A stretch of DNA of 64,000 nt from Macrocystis pyrifera (GCA_031763025.1 JASSKH010000017.1:7225361-7289360), one strand, 5' to 3'. Counted from the stretch's first letter, positions 43,902 to 56,776 are shown. Numbers and translations are program-made. Notes: generated by a model from the sequence alone, not told the origin.

Positions 43902-44927
43902 TTGCCGACACCGAAAGGAAGAGGGAAAGCGGCAGAACTGCGCGGAATCGGTGCGCGAAAAGCGGCGGCGTGGTGTCTCCGTCCCGAACGCGGCACAACC
44001 AATATATCGGTCTTGTTTTGTTTCGATACCGACCAGCGAGACGAAAGCCATATAGAGGAACAAATGGTGGCAGAGGAAGGGAAAACATGTGCCCCTCCTC
44101 CTCCCCCTCCGGGGCGAGGCGACAACCTCTAAAATGCCCAACACCCTTATCTCGCCTGCACAACGATACCCCTCCAAGACACAGAAGGCGGAGACGCGCA
44201 CATACACGGACAAAAAGAAAGGGGTGGGGGCAGAGGCTGGCGTACAAAAAACGCCTGCTGTCCTCCGCCTTCAACGAGCAACCACGGGAGTAGCACAGCC
44301 GAGACGTTTCAACACCGCGGAAGCGGTTGTAACGCCCTTAAGGCTCTACACTCTTGAGTGTATAATCGGGCCAAAAAAACAACAACAACTTCTGCACAAA
44401 AACCTTGTACACACGTAACGTGTGTGGAATCGAATCGGTTCCTGGCTGGAATTCGACAAGTGCGAACATAATAGAAATTCGGACGCCGCGCCTGCACGCC
44501 AGAAACACTCCCAACAAACTCAATGGTGGTCCATTGAGAATTGCACGCACGCGTCTTGGGGACCAACCGCTTGGTAAAAAGGTGGGACTATGTTAACAGC
44601 AGTAGTACTAGGGATAACGCCGCTCGCGATCTGGAACTCCGGCCACGAAGCATTCGAGAGGCTTTTCGCCAAAAAGGTACTCTCACTGCGCCCCCTCCCC
44701 AAAAAAAAGAGAAAAAAAAAAAAAAAAAACAGCCACAGCAATCAGTAAAACGATACGCTCACGCCTCGTTGCCCACCGCCTCTTGCTCTTGACAAGCACG
44801 CGCGGCGTGGCGTGTACGCGCCGACACTGGGGGCGAATGGCGGCGTGCTGGACGATGGGGCGTTGCTCTGCCCAATCCCCGGCGGCCTCCCTCCGCCTCC
44901 TCAATCTCTTTACGAAGCGAGTTGCTA
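43902..44927. other. no gene recognised
   Basis: Short GC-rich frames; A17 run near 44713. Palindrome ACACACGTAACGTGTGT at 44410. Confidence 0.4.
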
Positions 44928-45033
44928 TTACGGGGGTACATAGTTAATAGGGCCTATGGTATACATTTAAAACCTATATATTTACCTATTTTTACTAACA
45001 AAATTTGGTCCCGTTAACTATGGACCCCCGTAA
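44928..45033. mobile_element. TA-flanked MITE, copy 5
   Basis: 106 bp, GTTAAC subfamily, TA on both sides (left arm TTACGGGGGTACATAGTTAA with one change). Confidence 0.9.
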
Positions 45034-46059
45034 TAGTTTAAACGGCCACCTGAAACATAAGGCATGCCTTACTTTCGAGCTGGGTGAAGCTCAAGGCCCT
45101 ACAGTACAGAGCACCGAATAAGAAACAGGAAAGCTGGTCCAGGCTGGACTTCCTATTCGAGAGTGGGTGTGTTCAACACAAATTTCACTAAATATAACGA
45201 CTCTCGAATTTCTTAGGTTCCTCTTGATCTCAGCCTGCCTTTCTTTATTGCTCGTTTCCTTAATACGTGTCCTGTATTGCTGTACACGCTACAATGTTAC
45301 CTGAAGCCGGAGATCCGCGCCGAATATACGACCGAACATCTCTGGTTGGAAAAAATGATGTTCAATGCCTTCGTAATATTTTTTATGCTGTCCTCCAGCG
45401 CACCCGGTTGACGGAAGTTACAAAAATGTACCGCAGCGCGATTTTTAGCGAGAGCTACCCTATCTTAGACCACCCGCCTCTTAACTGCTCAACCCTACCT
45501 CGCCCCCCTCCCCCGGCCTGACACCTTCTCTTTGTCCCATTGCCCTCCTCTTTCCCCCCCCCCTCACTCAAGGCCAACACGGACAGAAAAAGGCCCCATC
45601 GCCGACTCACCGCTCGCGTCACCGAACGCTTCCAGCCCGTGCCGCCGTCTTCCCCTCTCCCCAGCCGCGCCGTCGACAGCGGCGCGAAAGAGGCCGGCGG
45701 CGAGTAGTCGGAGGGGACGGGGGACGCCACGCGAGCGTCCGCCGACCCAATCTCCAGCGGCTCCGGGAGCGCTGTCATCGCCTACGCCTCCTGCACGAGG
45801 CGCCCCGCTCTCCCCCTCTTGCCGCTGCTAGTGGTGGCTCGGCGCCACGCATGCGCCCTCCAGGCACGCCAACCCCGCAACACGAAGCGGAGTGGGTAGG
45901 GTAGGGGATTGGAGTTTCGCGGGGGGGCGGGAGGGTAGCAAAAGCGCGCCGAACGAAGCACCGATGAAAGCACAATTCCCGCCAGCAGGCAGGCGACTGC
46001 TTCCTGCTGGATGCGTACCTGAAGGGCGGCAGTCGGGTGGACGGTGGAGAGTGGGCGGT

Positions 46060-46093
<34 letters not shown>

Positions 46094-48227
46094 TACTTCT
46101 GTATAGTATGTCAGAGCTCGTCTCGCCGACATGAAGGATGCATGAAATCGCTTCACGACTCACGGCGTGTACAATGCGGTGGTAAGCCCAGCAAGGGCAA
46201 CATTCGAGTGCAGTCGTGGGCCGGGCAGAGGAGAGCAGTGTCCCCCCAAACTCCCTTCGTTTTTTTTTTTTTTTTTTTTTTCCGGTGCGTTTTCTTCACG
46301 AGCGCGCCCTTCCACTCCGACACACAACAACTATAACGACGACAACCACAACACGGGGGGGGTACAAAGTACACACATAAAACGGGACGCGAGCCAAAGG
46401 CGCGGCAAGGCGAACGGAAGCAAGGCGAGCGAGGAGAATGTCTGCGCCCGTTAGGGTCGGTGCCGGCGTCGGCGCCGATCGTTTTCCCTCCCACTTCTCG
46501 CGACATGACGGCTCTTCCTTTGGCGGGTTTCATACTTCCGAATATTATACTCATACTTCATCCGCAATGATTCAGAATACCACACCAGATTCTAATATAC
46601 AGATGCCAGTACGATAGCTACAGTACCTACACCAAATATATATTGATACCTGCCTGCGTGGTCAAGGCCAATATTGAGAGCTGACGCTAACGTTGAGGCT
46701 AAGGTCGAGGATAAGGCTAAGGCTAACGGCGCCCACCCACAGCAGTAGTATCCTTCCCGGCGAGCACACCAGTAGCGCCGCAACAGAACAACACACAGCT
46801 TGTACTATCGTATGTATCAACATTCACCAGTCAAGCGGTACCTTGTTGTATCACGCTGCCACCACTCCAGCGCCGGAAAAACAAAACAGTAGTTTAGTAC
46901 TGCTTGGTAAGTACCAATACCAGTAATACCAGTAGACCACTGCCACCTTAATTGTACTGCAATACAGCAGTATATAAATAAGTGCTGGTACTACTGCCGT
47001 AAATACCACTGCTGCTCTACTTCTGCTGTATTGAACGCCGGTATGCATGTGGAGACTGCGGTACAATGTGAGAATGCCGGCATGGATGTGCGGACTGCAT
47101 CACAGCAGCATCCAAGCGGCCGGTCCGGGCCGGATAACCCACGAGGGGATGGAACAGAAAAAGAAACAGTAGAAGTACAGCAATGCCTGGTAAGGTACAG
47201 ACTAATCAAGGCAGAGTGTAACATAGGTACCTGGTAAACCTGGTATGACATAGGATATACACCACCCCAGGGCCTAACGCATGCTACATTGGTGTGGAAA
47301 ACCGATTCCGCGTGCGAGAGCACCTCCGGTGCTTCCGGGGTCAACAATGGAATCAACATCAGCGGCGTACCGCCGTCTGCTGCTAACGCGCAGCGGCCGC
47401 GGCAGCATATCTGGCATATTTTCTGGTGCTCAGGTGCGCACGTGTCCACCAGGTACTGTTGTACGAGATGCCAACAGGTGTACGATGGTGAAGCAATGCC
47501 CCTGCCTATTGCTGGTAGTGTTACACTCCGATCCAGATGTCGCTTGCATATATGTCGTGCATATGTACCAGGCACCAGTATATACCAGGAAGAGTGTTCC
47601 AACTCTGTGACGGAATCTAATCCAATCTAGGAGGAATCTATGATATCCAACGAACGCCCGCTCGGGTCCGAGCGTAGCATGTTCACGCAAAAAACCAGAG
47701 AGCGTTTCTGATCAGCTAATGGTATGCTGTTTGCTGGTGTTGATACAGCAGTGTACACATACATCAAACAGTGTGACTGGAGTACGTAGGAGCCTACATG
47801 CGTAGAGCACCGGCACCACAAATGACAAAATACTACTGATAGTTCGGTGCGCATTCTGCGCTGACCCTGTGGCATGTGGGCAGCCCGGCTGAACGGCACA
47901 TTCAAGTTCCGGGCGCTCCTACAGGCATCTTGCAGCAGTACTCATATAGGGGGCCTCGGAAGTGTGGCGAGGCGCTCGCGCGCAGTCGGCCCCGTAGTCC
48001 TCTGGGAGAAAAAGCGTGTCGACGTGTATTTAAAAAAAAAAAACGACTACTGCCGTATTAATAATAGTACAAATACGTCAGCTGTGCGTATGATGGGCGA
48101 GCAAACAAGAATGGGAAGCCGGTCGTCCGGCTGTGCGCTCGCTCGCCATGTGCCTGCTGCTGTGCTTGTGTTGTCGGGCGTTGGCTCGAGCGAAGAAGCA
48201 ACAACAAACGCCGCCACTCTCGCTCTG
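45034..48227. other. unassigned DNA with G31 and T20 runs
   Basis: G31 at 46060-46090, T20 at 46261-46280. Low-complexity Pro/Arg/Gly frames at 45450-46160 on both strands without recognisable domains. No RNA gene seen. Confidence 0.45.
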
Positions 48228-48292
48228 TACGAAAATGTAAGGAAATTTTAGTATATAATAACATAATCGAAACGATCCTTACATTTTCGGAC
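48228..48292. repeat. short hairpin element
   Basis: CGAAAATGTAAGGA and its complement TCCTTACATTTTCG face each other across about 37 AT-rich bases. Confidence 0.75.
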
Positions 48293-50268
48293 ATAGCCGT
48301 GTACTGCAGGATACGCTCCGGCTGTTGGGAGGATGACATTCATGTGTCTGATTGCTCCCATTCTTTACCCGAGAAGTTTAGCAGCAGTAGCAGCAGCAGC
48401 CGCACGAGATCGAGCAAGATGGGTTTTTTTTCTGCGGCAAGAAGGCAAAGAAAAGAAAGGCAGAGGAGCAGCATCCACCGATTGCTGTCCATCTGCTGTA
48501 GCTGCCCGAACGCGTAACGTCGCAAGCGTTGGCTGCGAAGGGCGCGACATACACGCCGGCGCCCTTTTTTTTCGAATATAATATGAGACATTGGGAGATT
48601 CTGAGACTGCCGGAAGATTGGGACGGAAAGAAAAACAACTCGCGCTCAGCCTGGCTTTCCCGTTCGACCGTCGTCTCTCACATCGCAGGCGGGCGAGCAG
48701 GGGCGAAGGAGTACGCTGATTTGCCCAGGTTCTTGCTCGCCTCCTCGATCCACCGCCCTCGCGCGGGAGCGGAGTGAGGCTCGAGGAAGCAACGGAGATG
48801 ATATCAACTGTCGTGGCGTCAATATTCTGCTCGCCGGCACTTGCAGAGCTGCAGGCGGTGTCGCGTACCACAGAGCACTTGAGTTGGAGGGCTACAGCAG
48901 TTTAGGACGGTTTTTGGGCCGAACATTGACGGCGGTACCGGCCATTCCGTGCCAACTCAGCAGGCAGCGCAACAAGGCAAAATTCACGGGAACGCGGCCG
49001 TCCTACCCGTCTCACCTTTTCCTGGCGTCAAGAGCTCCAGCACGATTAACGCTGCACGGTGTCAGGTGGCAACGAAAAACGAGTTTTCGGGGACGATTAG
49101 GAAATACTTTTGAGAAAATAATGCTTCTTTTATTTAGTGGAACTCCGAGCTATCAAAATTCAAACCTCTACAAGAGCGCCTCCAGCGTATCTCTCTCTCC
49201 TCTTTGCAGCCCGCACGGTGTTGCTGCAGCCCAACTAGCTGTGTCCGTGAAGTACCCTGCTGACGATGACTTCCCCCCTTCAAGTGGCAGGCGTGGTAGG
49301 GCTATGCCTTTCTTTCTACGCAGGTGGAGTGTAATCGGGCCAAGCGCCATCGTTCGTTGCACAGCAGCAGCAGTAGATAGAACATACGATGGCGCTTATT
49401 CCAGCAGCAGTAGATGTGTCTGCGGGACGAGTCTCAAAGACAAATCCAGAGTTACAGTAGTACGACGAGTATGTACGGATATTGCGAACTTCAGTTTTAT
49501 CTACGAATCGGGTATGTTTGAGATTGTGAGTGCCCGCCTCTGTAGAGTTGTTGTCGCCTGCAGGAAGTACTAGCTACTGGTATTTTTTACTGACTGGTAT
49601 AAATGATGAAATACGTCAGCTGTGTCTGTGTGTGGTATATACGAGTGGACACCCAAACACAAGTAGGCACCGGCAGGGCTTACGCCGTTTTGAGCGTCTG
49701 ACTGTACTGCTGTACATGTCATACGATCCACAGCAGCGACAGCCCTCTTTTCTCTCCATAGTTCTGCGTACTATGCTCGCTCGGAGACACAGCAGTAGAA
49801 CTCTCCCAATCTCCTCGGCCTTTCCTCACGAAAGTCCCTCACGGTGGTGGCGGCGGCAACATCAGGGATGTTCGTCGCAACACCCAACTACTTAGCATTT
49901 TAATAAAACAACCCCGCTTGAGAGCGAGCTCGGTGTCGCCTCCGCTCCCACATAAGGTATCGTGGATATACTTTTGCATGACGTTTTGTCAGTCCGCCAG
50001 AGACCAGCAGAAACATGACGGCAGTCTATGATACGAGTGCTACTGCTGTCTTGCTGCTGTACTCCGTATTTTGCGATACTGCTTGTTGTGTGTCTGCTAT
50101 ATCGGTTGAACCGACTTATACCCACGCACGACGCGATCACAGCAGCAACAAACACCAATCAAAACGTCCCGACCGTTTCGAAAAACAGCCCAACAAGCAT
50201 TGTTGTACCGGTATGACTAGCACTTGGTACACTTTGACTGGCTGTATTAATATCATATCATGTTAATA
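48293..50268. other. no gene recognised
   Basis: The longest frame (48884-49573, 229 codons from a TTG) has no motif and no ATG near its start; not called a gene. Confidence 0.4.
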
Positions 50269-50374
50269 TTACGGGGGTCCCTAGTTAATAGGGACCTATG
50301 GTATAGATAAAAACCTATATATTTACCTATTTTTACTAACAATAATTGGTCCCGTTAACTATGGACCCCCGTAA
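50269..50374. mobile_element. TA-flanked MITE, copy 6
   Basis: 106 bp with TA on each side, arms TTACGGGGGTCCCTAGTTAA and the GTTAACTATGGACCCCCGTA side. Confidence 0.9.
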
Positions 50375-50380
50375 TAGTAT

Positions 50381-50475
50381 CTCGGATGAAGAATCAGGAC
50401 GGACACTGGGAGTAGTATTAATACTGATAATGGTGTCGGTGGGCAGACAGAACGGTTAAATGTGAACGATAACAC
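50381..50475 (+). repeat. GGACGGACA dispersed repeat, copy 2
   Basis: GAAGAATCAGGACGGACACT and ACGGTTAAATGTGAA; followed by a GAT microsatellite. It lies immediately after MITE copy 6. Confidence 0.7.
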
Positions 50476-50489
50476 CACTAAAGTAGTGA

Positions 50490-50626
<137 letters not shown>

Positions 50627-50629
50627 TTC

Positions 50630-50835
50630 TCACATTAGCTCACTTCCCTGAAATCCTGCCTGTGGTCGCGAAACAGGCGGTAAAATAACAAGAATGTATC
50701 TAGATGGGAGAAAACAAACAAGTACGTACGAAATAGAGCGCACGACGGCATCATACCAGTCCGCGAAGGGAAACGGTACTAACGAGCTGTGGTGTACCAC
50801 CCCGTATCACTTGCGACCAAACAACACCAGAAACA
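50630..50835 (+). repeat. ~200-bp dispersed repeat, copy 1
   Basis: Shares CATTAGCTCACTTCCCTGAA and GTATCACTTGCGACCAAACA with the reverse complement of 58785-59005. Confidence 0.8.
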
Positions 50836-51464
50836 TATCCATGGTGGTATTATACGTACGCTCGGAAAAAATAAAAGAAAAAAAACAAGAAAAAAATAAA
50901 TAAACACCAAGAGGGAACAGAAAAAAGAAATAATAAAGAAAACAAGAAAAGAACAAGAACGAAGCAAACATACGCTCAGGGCGCAGGCCGTCCCGCGGAC
51001 AAGGCTGCTGTTTGCTGGTACGATCAGTCCTATGATATGTCCAGCTAATGGACCAAGGTAGGGGACATAGAGCTAACAACAAACAAAAAACGAGCAGTCC
51101 TACGTCCAGTTGGTGGGATAAGGACGACTTAATCGACGCAAGAGGACAGAGACAGACGGACAAGGGGGGGCTAAAAAAAACAAACGTGACTAAAATCGAA
51201 CAAAAAACAGGAAAAATAGCGGAGGGTCACACAAAATAAACACATTGTGACGCAGCCGACGTAGAATGGCAGGGTGCGTGTGTGGGGGGGAGTACCATCG
51301 ACTTGGCCGGGAATAAAAACGAGAAACAAGAGTGTAGCGACCAAAGCGGGGATTGTCACACAGCATTAGGCAGTAGCCACTCGGCGTCTCAACTAGAAAG
51401 ACGGTCAGTGCCAAGTTTCGGAGGGTGCCTTCACTTTCTCAACCGGCTTAGCGGCTGTTGCTAC
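50836..51464. other. no gene; A-rich
   Basis: Contains an A-rich tract at 50865-50960. No gene seen. Confidence 0.45.
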
Positions 51465-52820
51465 GCCTCCTTCAACACGGCTCCTCTTCCTCCCCTCCCG
51501 GGCCTTGGGCCTAGCGGCGTCTTGAGTTGTTGCGCATTTTTCACCTCAAGCGCTTGTCGTTTTGCTACATTTTCCTTCTCCTCAACGAGCCAGCGCTTCA
51601 TGCACTGCTCTGCCGCTTCCTCAACACGTCTGGAATACTTTTGCCCGATTTCTTCGCTGCCAGCGTCCATTGTTTCTCTTCGATGGCCAAGTTCAACAAC
51701 GATAGGTCGCGTTCGAGACAACCCATCTAGTCCTGCTCTTGCCCTCCCAAATAACCTTTTCCCCCCCTCCAGTTCCCCAAACATCACTCGTGGGTAGTCT
51801 CTCGTTACCCATACGAGCCACGAACCCCGCGAAAAGTATCCTCCGCTTTTGCACTGTCGTATCGACGTTCTCACAACCAGTCTATTAATAGGCCAGTGCG
51901 TCTGCGTATGAAACCATATGATAGCCGTCGGGAGGTTTTCTCTTCCATCCGATGCAGCGGAGGAGCAATCGGTGGTGAGCTGTCCGCAGTACGGCGAGAT
52001 GGGCCCCGGTGGGGCTCCACGTGACACACGCGTATAGCATGGTCTCCATTACCTCGGCTTTGAGCATCCGTACTTTGAGCCGGAGCGATGCGGTGGGCCG
52101 GCCGTACAGTGGCTGACTCTATCGTCTGAAACGAAGTTTGGCCAGCAGCACCGCCGGTTGATTTCGGCAGTAAGGTCGGCGTTCTCGCAAACAGTTGGCC
52201 CAAGGTGCACAAAGTTGGTAGTTTGTACAGCTGGCCGGCTGCCTCAGTAATGAAGGTGACTCTGTCCATACGTTTCGTCATCAGGCACAAGGCCTCCGCC
52301 TTGACTTCCGATACTACTGTCAATCCGAACCAACTACACACTGCAACGATATCTGCCACCATCTTTGCAAGGCTGTTCCTCGATCTGCAAACGATGCCCT
52401 CATCGTCTGCATATAGCATTCCCCAGATCAGTTGCGGCTCCGCCACAGGCTCTGGGGGTTATCTCGCCCTTTCTCGGGCCTCCCTCGCTCCCCCCCCCCC
52501 CCTTGTCATCCCCGACTTTGGTACACACCACATCCTTCACCACATCTGCATTGGCGCTAAACCGCTCCACCGCCACACGCAGTACGGCATTAAAGAACTT
52601 GTTGAACAGCAATGGTGCGAGCAAGCATCCTTGCCGTGGGCCCTCCCTGTCCCACGCCGATCCAATCTGAATATCCGCCACCGTCCGTCCGGATGCGCGC
52701 ACGCATTCCATCGTGGAAGTGGCCAATAACCGCGAGCATCTTCTGTGGTACGCCGAACCGAGTGAGCACCGTCCTCAAGAGAGTCCAACACATATTTCGT
52801 ACGAGTGCCTTGTACAACAG
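51465..52820 (-). pseudogene. LINE-type reverse transcriptase remnant 2
   Basis: Read on minus over several frames: [51 protein letters not shown] (catalytic YADD intact, near 52415), FGLTVVSEVKAEALCLMTK, RMLKAEVMETMLYACVTW, RVMFGELEGGK and a basic Glu/Lys-rich end (EEIGQKYSRRVEEAAEQCMK, then WLVEEKENVAKRQ). It is related to remnant 1 but from a different subfamily. The N-terminal endonuclease and the start of RT are missing. A hydrophilic GGGGSEGG insertion sits between the QG and YADD motifs. Confidence 0.88.
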
Positions 52821-52922
52821 CAGTCGTACCGAACAATAACACTTGTATACGCTGCAACTGCAGCAGTGGTGGTCTCATGCGGTAGAGCGTGGGATGATGG
52901 AAAACCATTACCACTACTACTA

Positions 52923-53028
52923 TTACGGAGGACCATGGTAAAATAGGACTAAATATTGTTAATAAAAATAGCGAAATATATAGGTTTTTGTGTGTACCGT
53001 AGGTCCTATTCACTATAGTCCCCCGTAG
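52923..53028. mobile_element. TA-flanked MITE, copy 7
   Basis: 106 bp, GTAAA(T) subfamily (left TTACGGAGGACCATGGTAAA, right end CCCCCGTAG with one change), TA both sides. Confidence 0.85.
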
Positions 53029-53126
53029 TACTACTATATTATGATACAACACGCAAGAAAACGCACACCCCGGGACGCGTTTCACAGCCAATTTTCTCCA
53101 CAACATGCCTTGACCCCATACAGCAG

Positions 53127-53198
53127 TATTGCGGTCCAGTCTTGGGGGACAAAACCACTTACATTCTGAGTAGTTTGTCCCCTATGCAGGACTGCACT
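53127..53198. repeat. GTCCC hairpin element, copy 1
   Basis: Imperfect inverted repeat GCGGTCCAGTCTTGGGGGAC / GTCCCCTATGCAGGACTGC around a short loop; same family as 56330-56402. Confidence 0.7.
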
Positions 53199-53445
53199 TC
53201 TGGAAGGGTCAAGGGCCTAGGCCACACGGCGAAAATGATAGCTATGGCAAGGTCTCCTCGAGACGTTTCCACAGACGCGTCGCTCGGCAATTTCGTTGTA
53301 CCAGGTATATAATATATACAGCAGTAGATACAGAGATAATCGTGCCAGCGTTGAAGTTCGTCCGACGGAAGTGTGTTACACATTCGGTACTCGTATCTAA
53401 ATGTATGTACGTATTTTCCAGGTCGTACGAACGTATCAGGGGCAT

Positions 53446-53865
53446 GGGCCGGCTGTTGTTGCGCTGTTGCGCTGGCGCAACATTTCAGTCGGAATTACGT
53501 TTTTTTTTGCGGAACAGTGAGTTTCGGGCGGGCACCATTACGGGGGACCATAGTAAATAGGACCAAATATTGTTCGTAAAAATTGGTAAATATATAGGTT
53601 TTTGTGTGTACCATAGGTCCTATTTACTATGGTCCCCCGTAATATGTTTCGCCAGATGCGAGAAAAAAACAATTGGGGCACTTTTTTACGTTCGCCGCAG
53701 GCGAACAAAACGTTCTCATGCAGGCGTCTAAACGCACTTTGTCAAGTGTCTCTCGAGCATATATATATGTATATATATATATATCCGCGCATATCCGGAA
53801 GGCATTTTTATGCTCGTGCGCAAAACGCCTTCCGGCTCCTGTTGCACGAAGCGTAACAGACTCCG
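53446..53865. mobile_element. Mutator-like MITE, copy 2 (interrupted)
   Basis: Shares GCTGTTGCGCTGGCG, TTCGCCGCAGGCGA and TAAACGCACT with copy 1 (14134). TA-MITE copy 8 sits inside it. The outer GGGATATAATTAG ends are not kept. Confidence 0.65.
53538..53642. mobile_element. TA-flanked MITE, copy 8
   Basis: 105 bp, GTAAAT subfamily, the best intact model for copy 1: TTACGGGGGACCATAGTAAA to TTTACTATGGTCCCCCGTAA. Right flank TA, left flank CA. Confidence 0.9.
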
Positions 53866-54089
53866 CTCCGGAGCCCTAAGTGGTAAAGAATGCCCTGGTA
53901 TGCTTGTGGTCATGCTGTCGTTCTCCCAGCGACGTTATCAAAATATCGATACACCAATTACACGGGGTGTATACCCTACGTGCACAACGTCGTGTCGAAT
54001 TGTTTATTATTTTTAATTTATAAAATGCGTTTGGACGTTCAGTAGACTTTAAACGCCTTCCTAACACCTCGAAAATACCTAAAAGTAGG

Positions 54090-54435
54090 GCTGTTCGCGG
54101 GTGGAGTGACCCGACCCGCGAAAAATTGACATATCTTGACGTGACCCGACCTGAGCCGCCAGATTTTCGAAACCTCCTGACCCGAAACGGCCCGACCCGT
54201 GAAATTTGAAAACCTCCTGACCCGACCCGACCCGACCCGTGAGATTTAGAGACGCCTTGACCCGACCCGACCTGACCCGTGAGACTATGGACACCTCTTT
54301 ACTCAACCCGATCTGACCCGCCAGATTCCGATTGACCCGTGAGATACGGGTCATGTCGCGGGTCGGGTCACCTCAGCCCGCCAGACCAAAAATTCTCTCG
54401 ACCCGCGGGTTCGACCCGCGGATCCTGCCCGTGGG
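54090..54435 (+). repeat. CCCGAC-rich degenerate repeat, cluster 1
   Basis: Repeated GACCCGACCCGACCCGTGA followed by an AT-rich GATTT or GAAATTT spacer and CCTCCT, about 40-45 bp per unit; ends in GGGTCGGGTC facing it, so the whole block tends to fold back. Confidence 0.8.
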
Positions 54436-55189
54436 TAGACACTTCGTTTTCAATATATTATTCATTTCTGTACCCCGCAGCGATTTTGCGGCCTGTCTGT
54501 AGTATGGATGGATGCGGGCATGTGTATAACATAGTTTCGGAGGGACGGAGGATCACTCAGGAACGCGTCGACCAATAGAACTAGGCGCGCGTAGTAGTCG
54601 TTTGCGCAAGATATGCATAAAACTTGGAAATAGAGCAAGGGAGTTGCAACCAATGTCTGTGTTTCGAAGTTTCACAACAGTTGATGCAAATAGACGAGAA
54701 TCCAGAGCTTTTCGGCCATTTCTTGCCCTCTTTAGGGCCCAATAACTTACTACCTATCATGGGAATGTAGTTTTTGTTTCTACCCAAGACGATATATATA
54801 GCATCCGCCAGGAAAACAGCAATATTTTATTTAGTGAAGGCTTTTTCTCCATCGATGATATAGCCAATGTACTACACTCCCGCGCGTGAAATGAAACATT
54901 TTTTTAGCGATTTAGGGAGTTTTTTTTTGTGCTACCGGCTCGCAACTTTGAGTACACAAAAGCATCTCGTGAGCCGTATCTGGCTGCCTGCGACTGCTTT
55001 CTGGCACACCCGACGCCCTCACACACCCCATCGGGAGCATCTCTCAATTCCGCACGCTGTAGTTTCCTGTGAGGAGCTGTAGACTGTCCGCAAGTGCAGT
55101 GCGAACGTTCAGATGGGGGGGTGTTTTTTTTTTTTGCTCATTTTGTCCCCCCGAAATTTCGACCCTTTTTTACCACTGCAGCACCTCTA
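54436..55189. other. no gene recognised
   Basis: Short frames, T runs near 54901 and 55128. Nothing supported. Confidence 0.4.
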
Positions 55190-55197
55190 CGTCGAGG

Positions 55198-56768
55198 CTA
55201 GCCCCTGGCCTTTAAAGCATGCCTGAAATAATGCCTGAATGACCTTTTCTGAAACAGCGTGCCTGAACACCCTTTTCGTGCCTATCTTGCCTATCTTCTG
55301 CGAGGCAAAGCAAGGCATGTCAAAACGACGAAAAATGCGCTCAAAAATAACGCCGTTAGGTGGGAACTCCTAAAATTCGGGGAACGGGGGTTATTTTTAC
55401 AGCCCCCAGTCCCCAGACAACACATAACTGACCCACAGCGCGCAGCAGACGACGGTACTGAACGATCTGTTCGAGCTGTCCGTCATGTTGCGCCACAACC
55501 GTGGAATTCGCCGCGGCGCCAGGAAGGACGCTGCGGACGGGGGTGCTTCGGGTGGTAGTGCTGCGGGTCGGGGGGTGCTAGTGCTAGCTCGGCCTTGGAG
55601 ATTGACAACAGGTCGGGAAGTAGCTGCAGCGAGGACAGCAACTCCGACGGCGATGAAAGCGGAACCGACGACGGATAAGAATGCTCCGTAGGTTGCGGTA
55701 GAGGGGTCAACGGTCACCACCAATCGTAGTGTGCCGTGGAGTGATTGATCGTTGGTTGGCGTAGGACATCACTCTTGCTTGGCGTTTTCTGATACACAGA
55801 CTCTGCGCCCCCCCCGGCGAACACGCGGTACCATATTGCCGCAACGATGCAAACTAGGCAACGGGCTTTCAGGGTTGTGGGTGGTGCTTGCTTGTGTTTT
55901 TTCGTGTCCGATGACTCGACCGATGATATCGTTGAAGGGTGATGGGGCAGAACCCAACGCTGGGGCTTAATAATTTCCTCGCCTACTCATGCACAAGTTG
56001 GATTTCAAGTTGTTGGTTAGTTTCCATGAACAGCAGTGCGAATCAAACCTCGTTTTGTTCTATACCAGGTATATATATGTTTTCAGAGAGCGTGTGTTGT
56101 TCCATGTATACGGTATACGCGAATAACGCCAAACCGACGTTATTATGGTCAATATTGCTACAGCAGCAGTAAATACTACGCATATCACACCTCAATCCTC
56201 CATCTGCTGTAACGGTTGTACATATGTCTATTATTTCGTTTTGTTGCTCCCAAACTAAAATCAATTATATGCGTAGTGCGCAGTGTGTCCCCAAACACGA
56301 AGGCGTAGTGCCGTTCCTTAACCCTGTTCGTACCGCAGTCCCGATTTGGGGACAAAACAGTCTAATTCCAAGTGGTTTGTCCCCAAAACGGGACTGCGGT
56401 ACTAAAAGCACACTAATTCCAAGTAGGTCGGTCGTCAAGTGGGTCGTCTCCAACAACGTAAGTGCAGTTCTAAACATGTTACAGGCATGTGTTGGGTGAG
56501 ATGGGCATTTTTGCCTGAAATCATTAACTATACTTGAAATTGGTGTGGGGTGCGCCTTAGCGGGCTCATCAGATTTCAGGCACGTCTTAAGACATTTTTT
56601 CAGGCATTTGCCTGAAATAGGTATAAGCACGTTTCAGGCACGTTGAGGGCTTTCAGGCATTTATTTGCCTTATATGATGCCTATGCATGTTAAAAAAAAA
56701 TCGCCTGCGGCGTGCTTATCTCCACTTGCCTGAACGCCTTTTTGCCTTGCCTTAAAGGCCAGGGCCTA
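55198..56768. mobile_element. hAT-like non-autonomous element
   Basis: Terminal inverted repeats TAGCCCCTGGCCTTTAAAGC (from 55199) and, from the right end, TAGGCCCTGGCCTTTAAGGC. Direct 8-bp flanks CGTCGAGG (55190-55197) and CGTCGGGG (56769-56776) differ at one base and have the size of hAT target duplications. Many subterminal TGCCTGAA/TTCAGGCA motifs lie in the outer 200-300 bp at both ends, in facing directions. The 1.57-kb interior shows no transposase. A minus-strand frame (55397-55723) has one membrane-like stretch (VVGSAFIAVGVAVLAAA) but no ATG. Confidence 0.68.
56330..56402. repeat. GTCCC hairpin element, copy 2
   Basis: Near-perfect 73-bp inverted repeat: GTACCGCAGTCCCGATTTGG with GGACAAA, a short loop TCTAATTCCAAGTG, and the complement. 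It lies inside the hAT-like element. A half copy (CAAGTAGTTTGTCCCC) is at 57793-57808. Confidence 0.9.
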
Positions 56769-56776
56769 CGTCGGGG

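Noticed and set aside
48884-49573. 229-codon open frame as a gene
   Set aside because: Begins at TTG, no domain, no splice context, composition like its surroundings.
55397-55723. Membrane protein gene on the minus strand
   Set aside because: One hydrophobic stretch only, no ATG in frame, inside a non-autonomous transposon.
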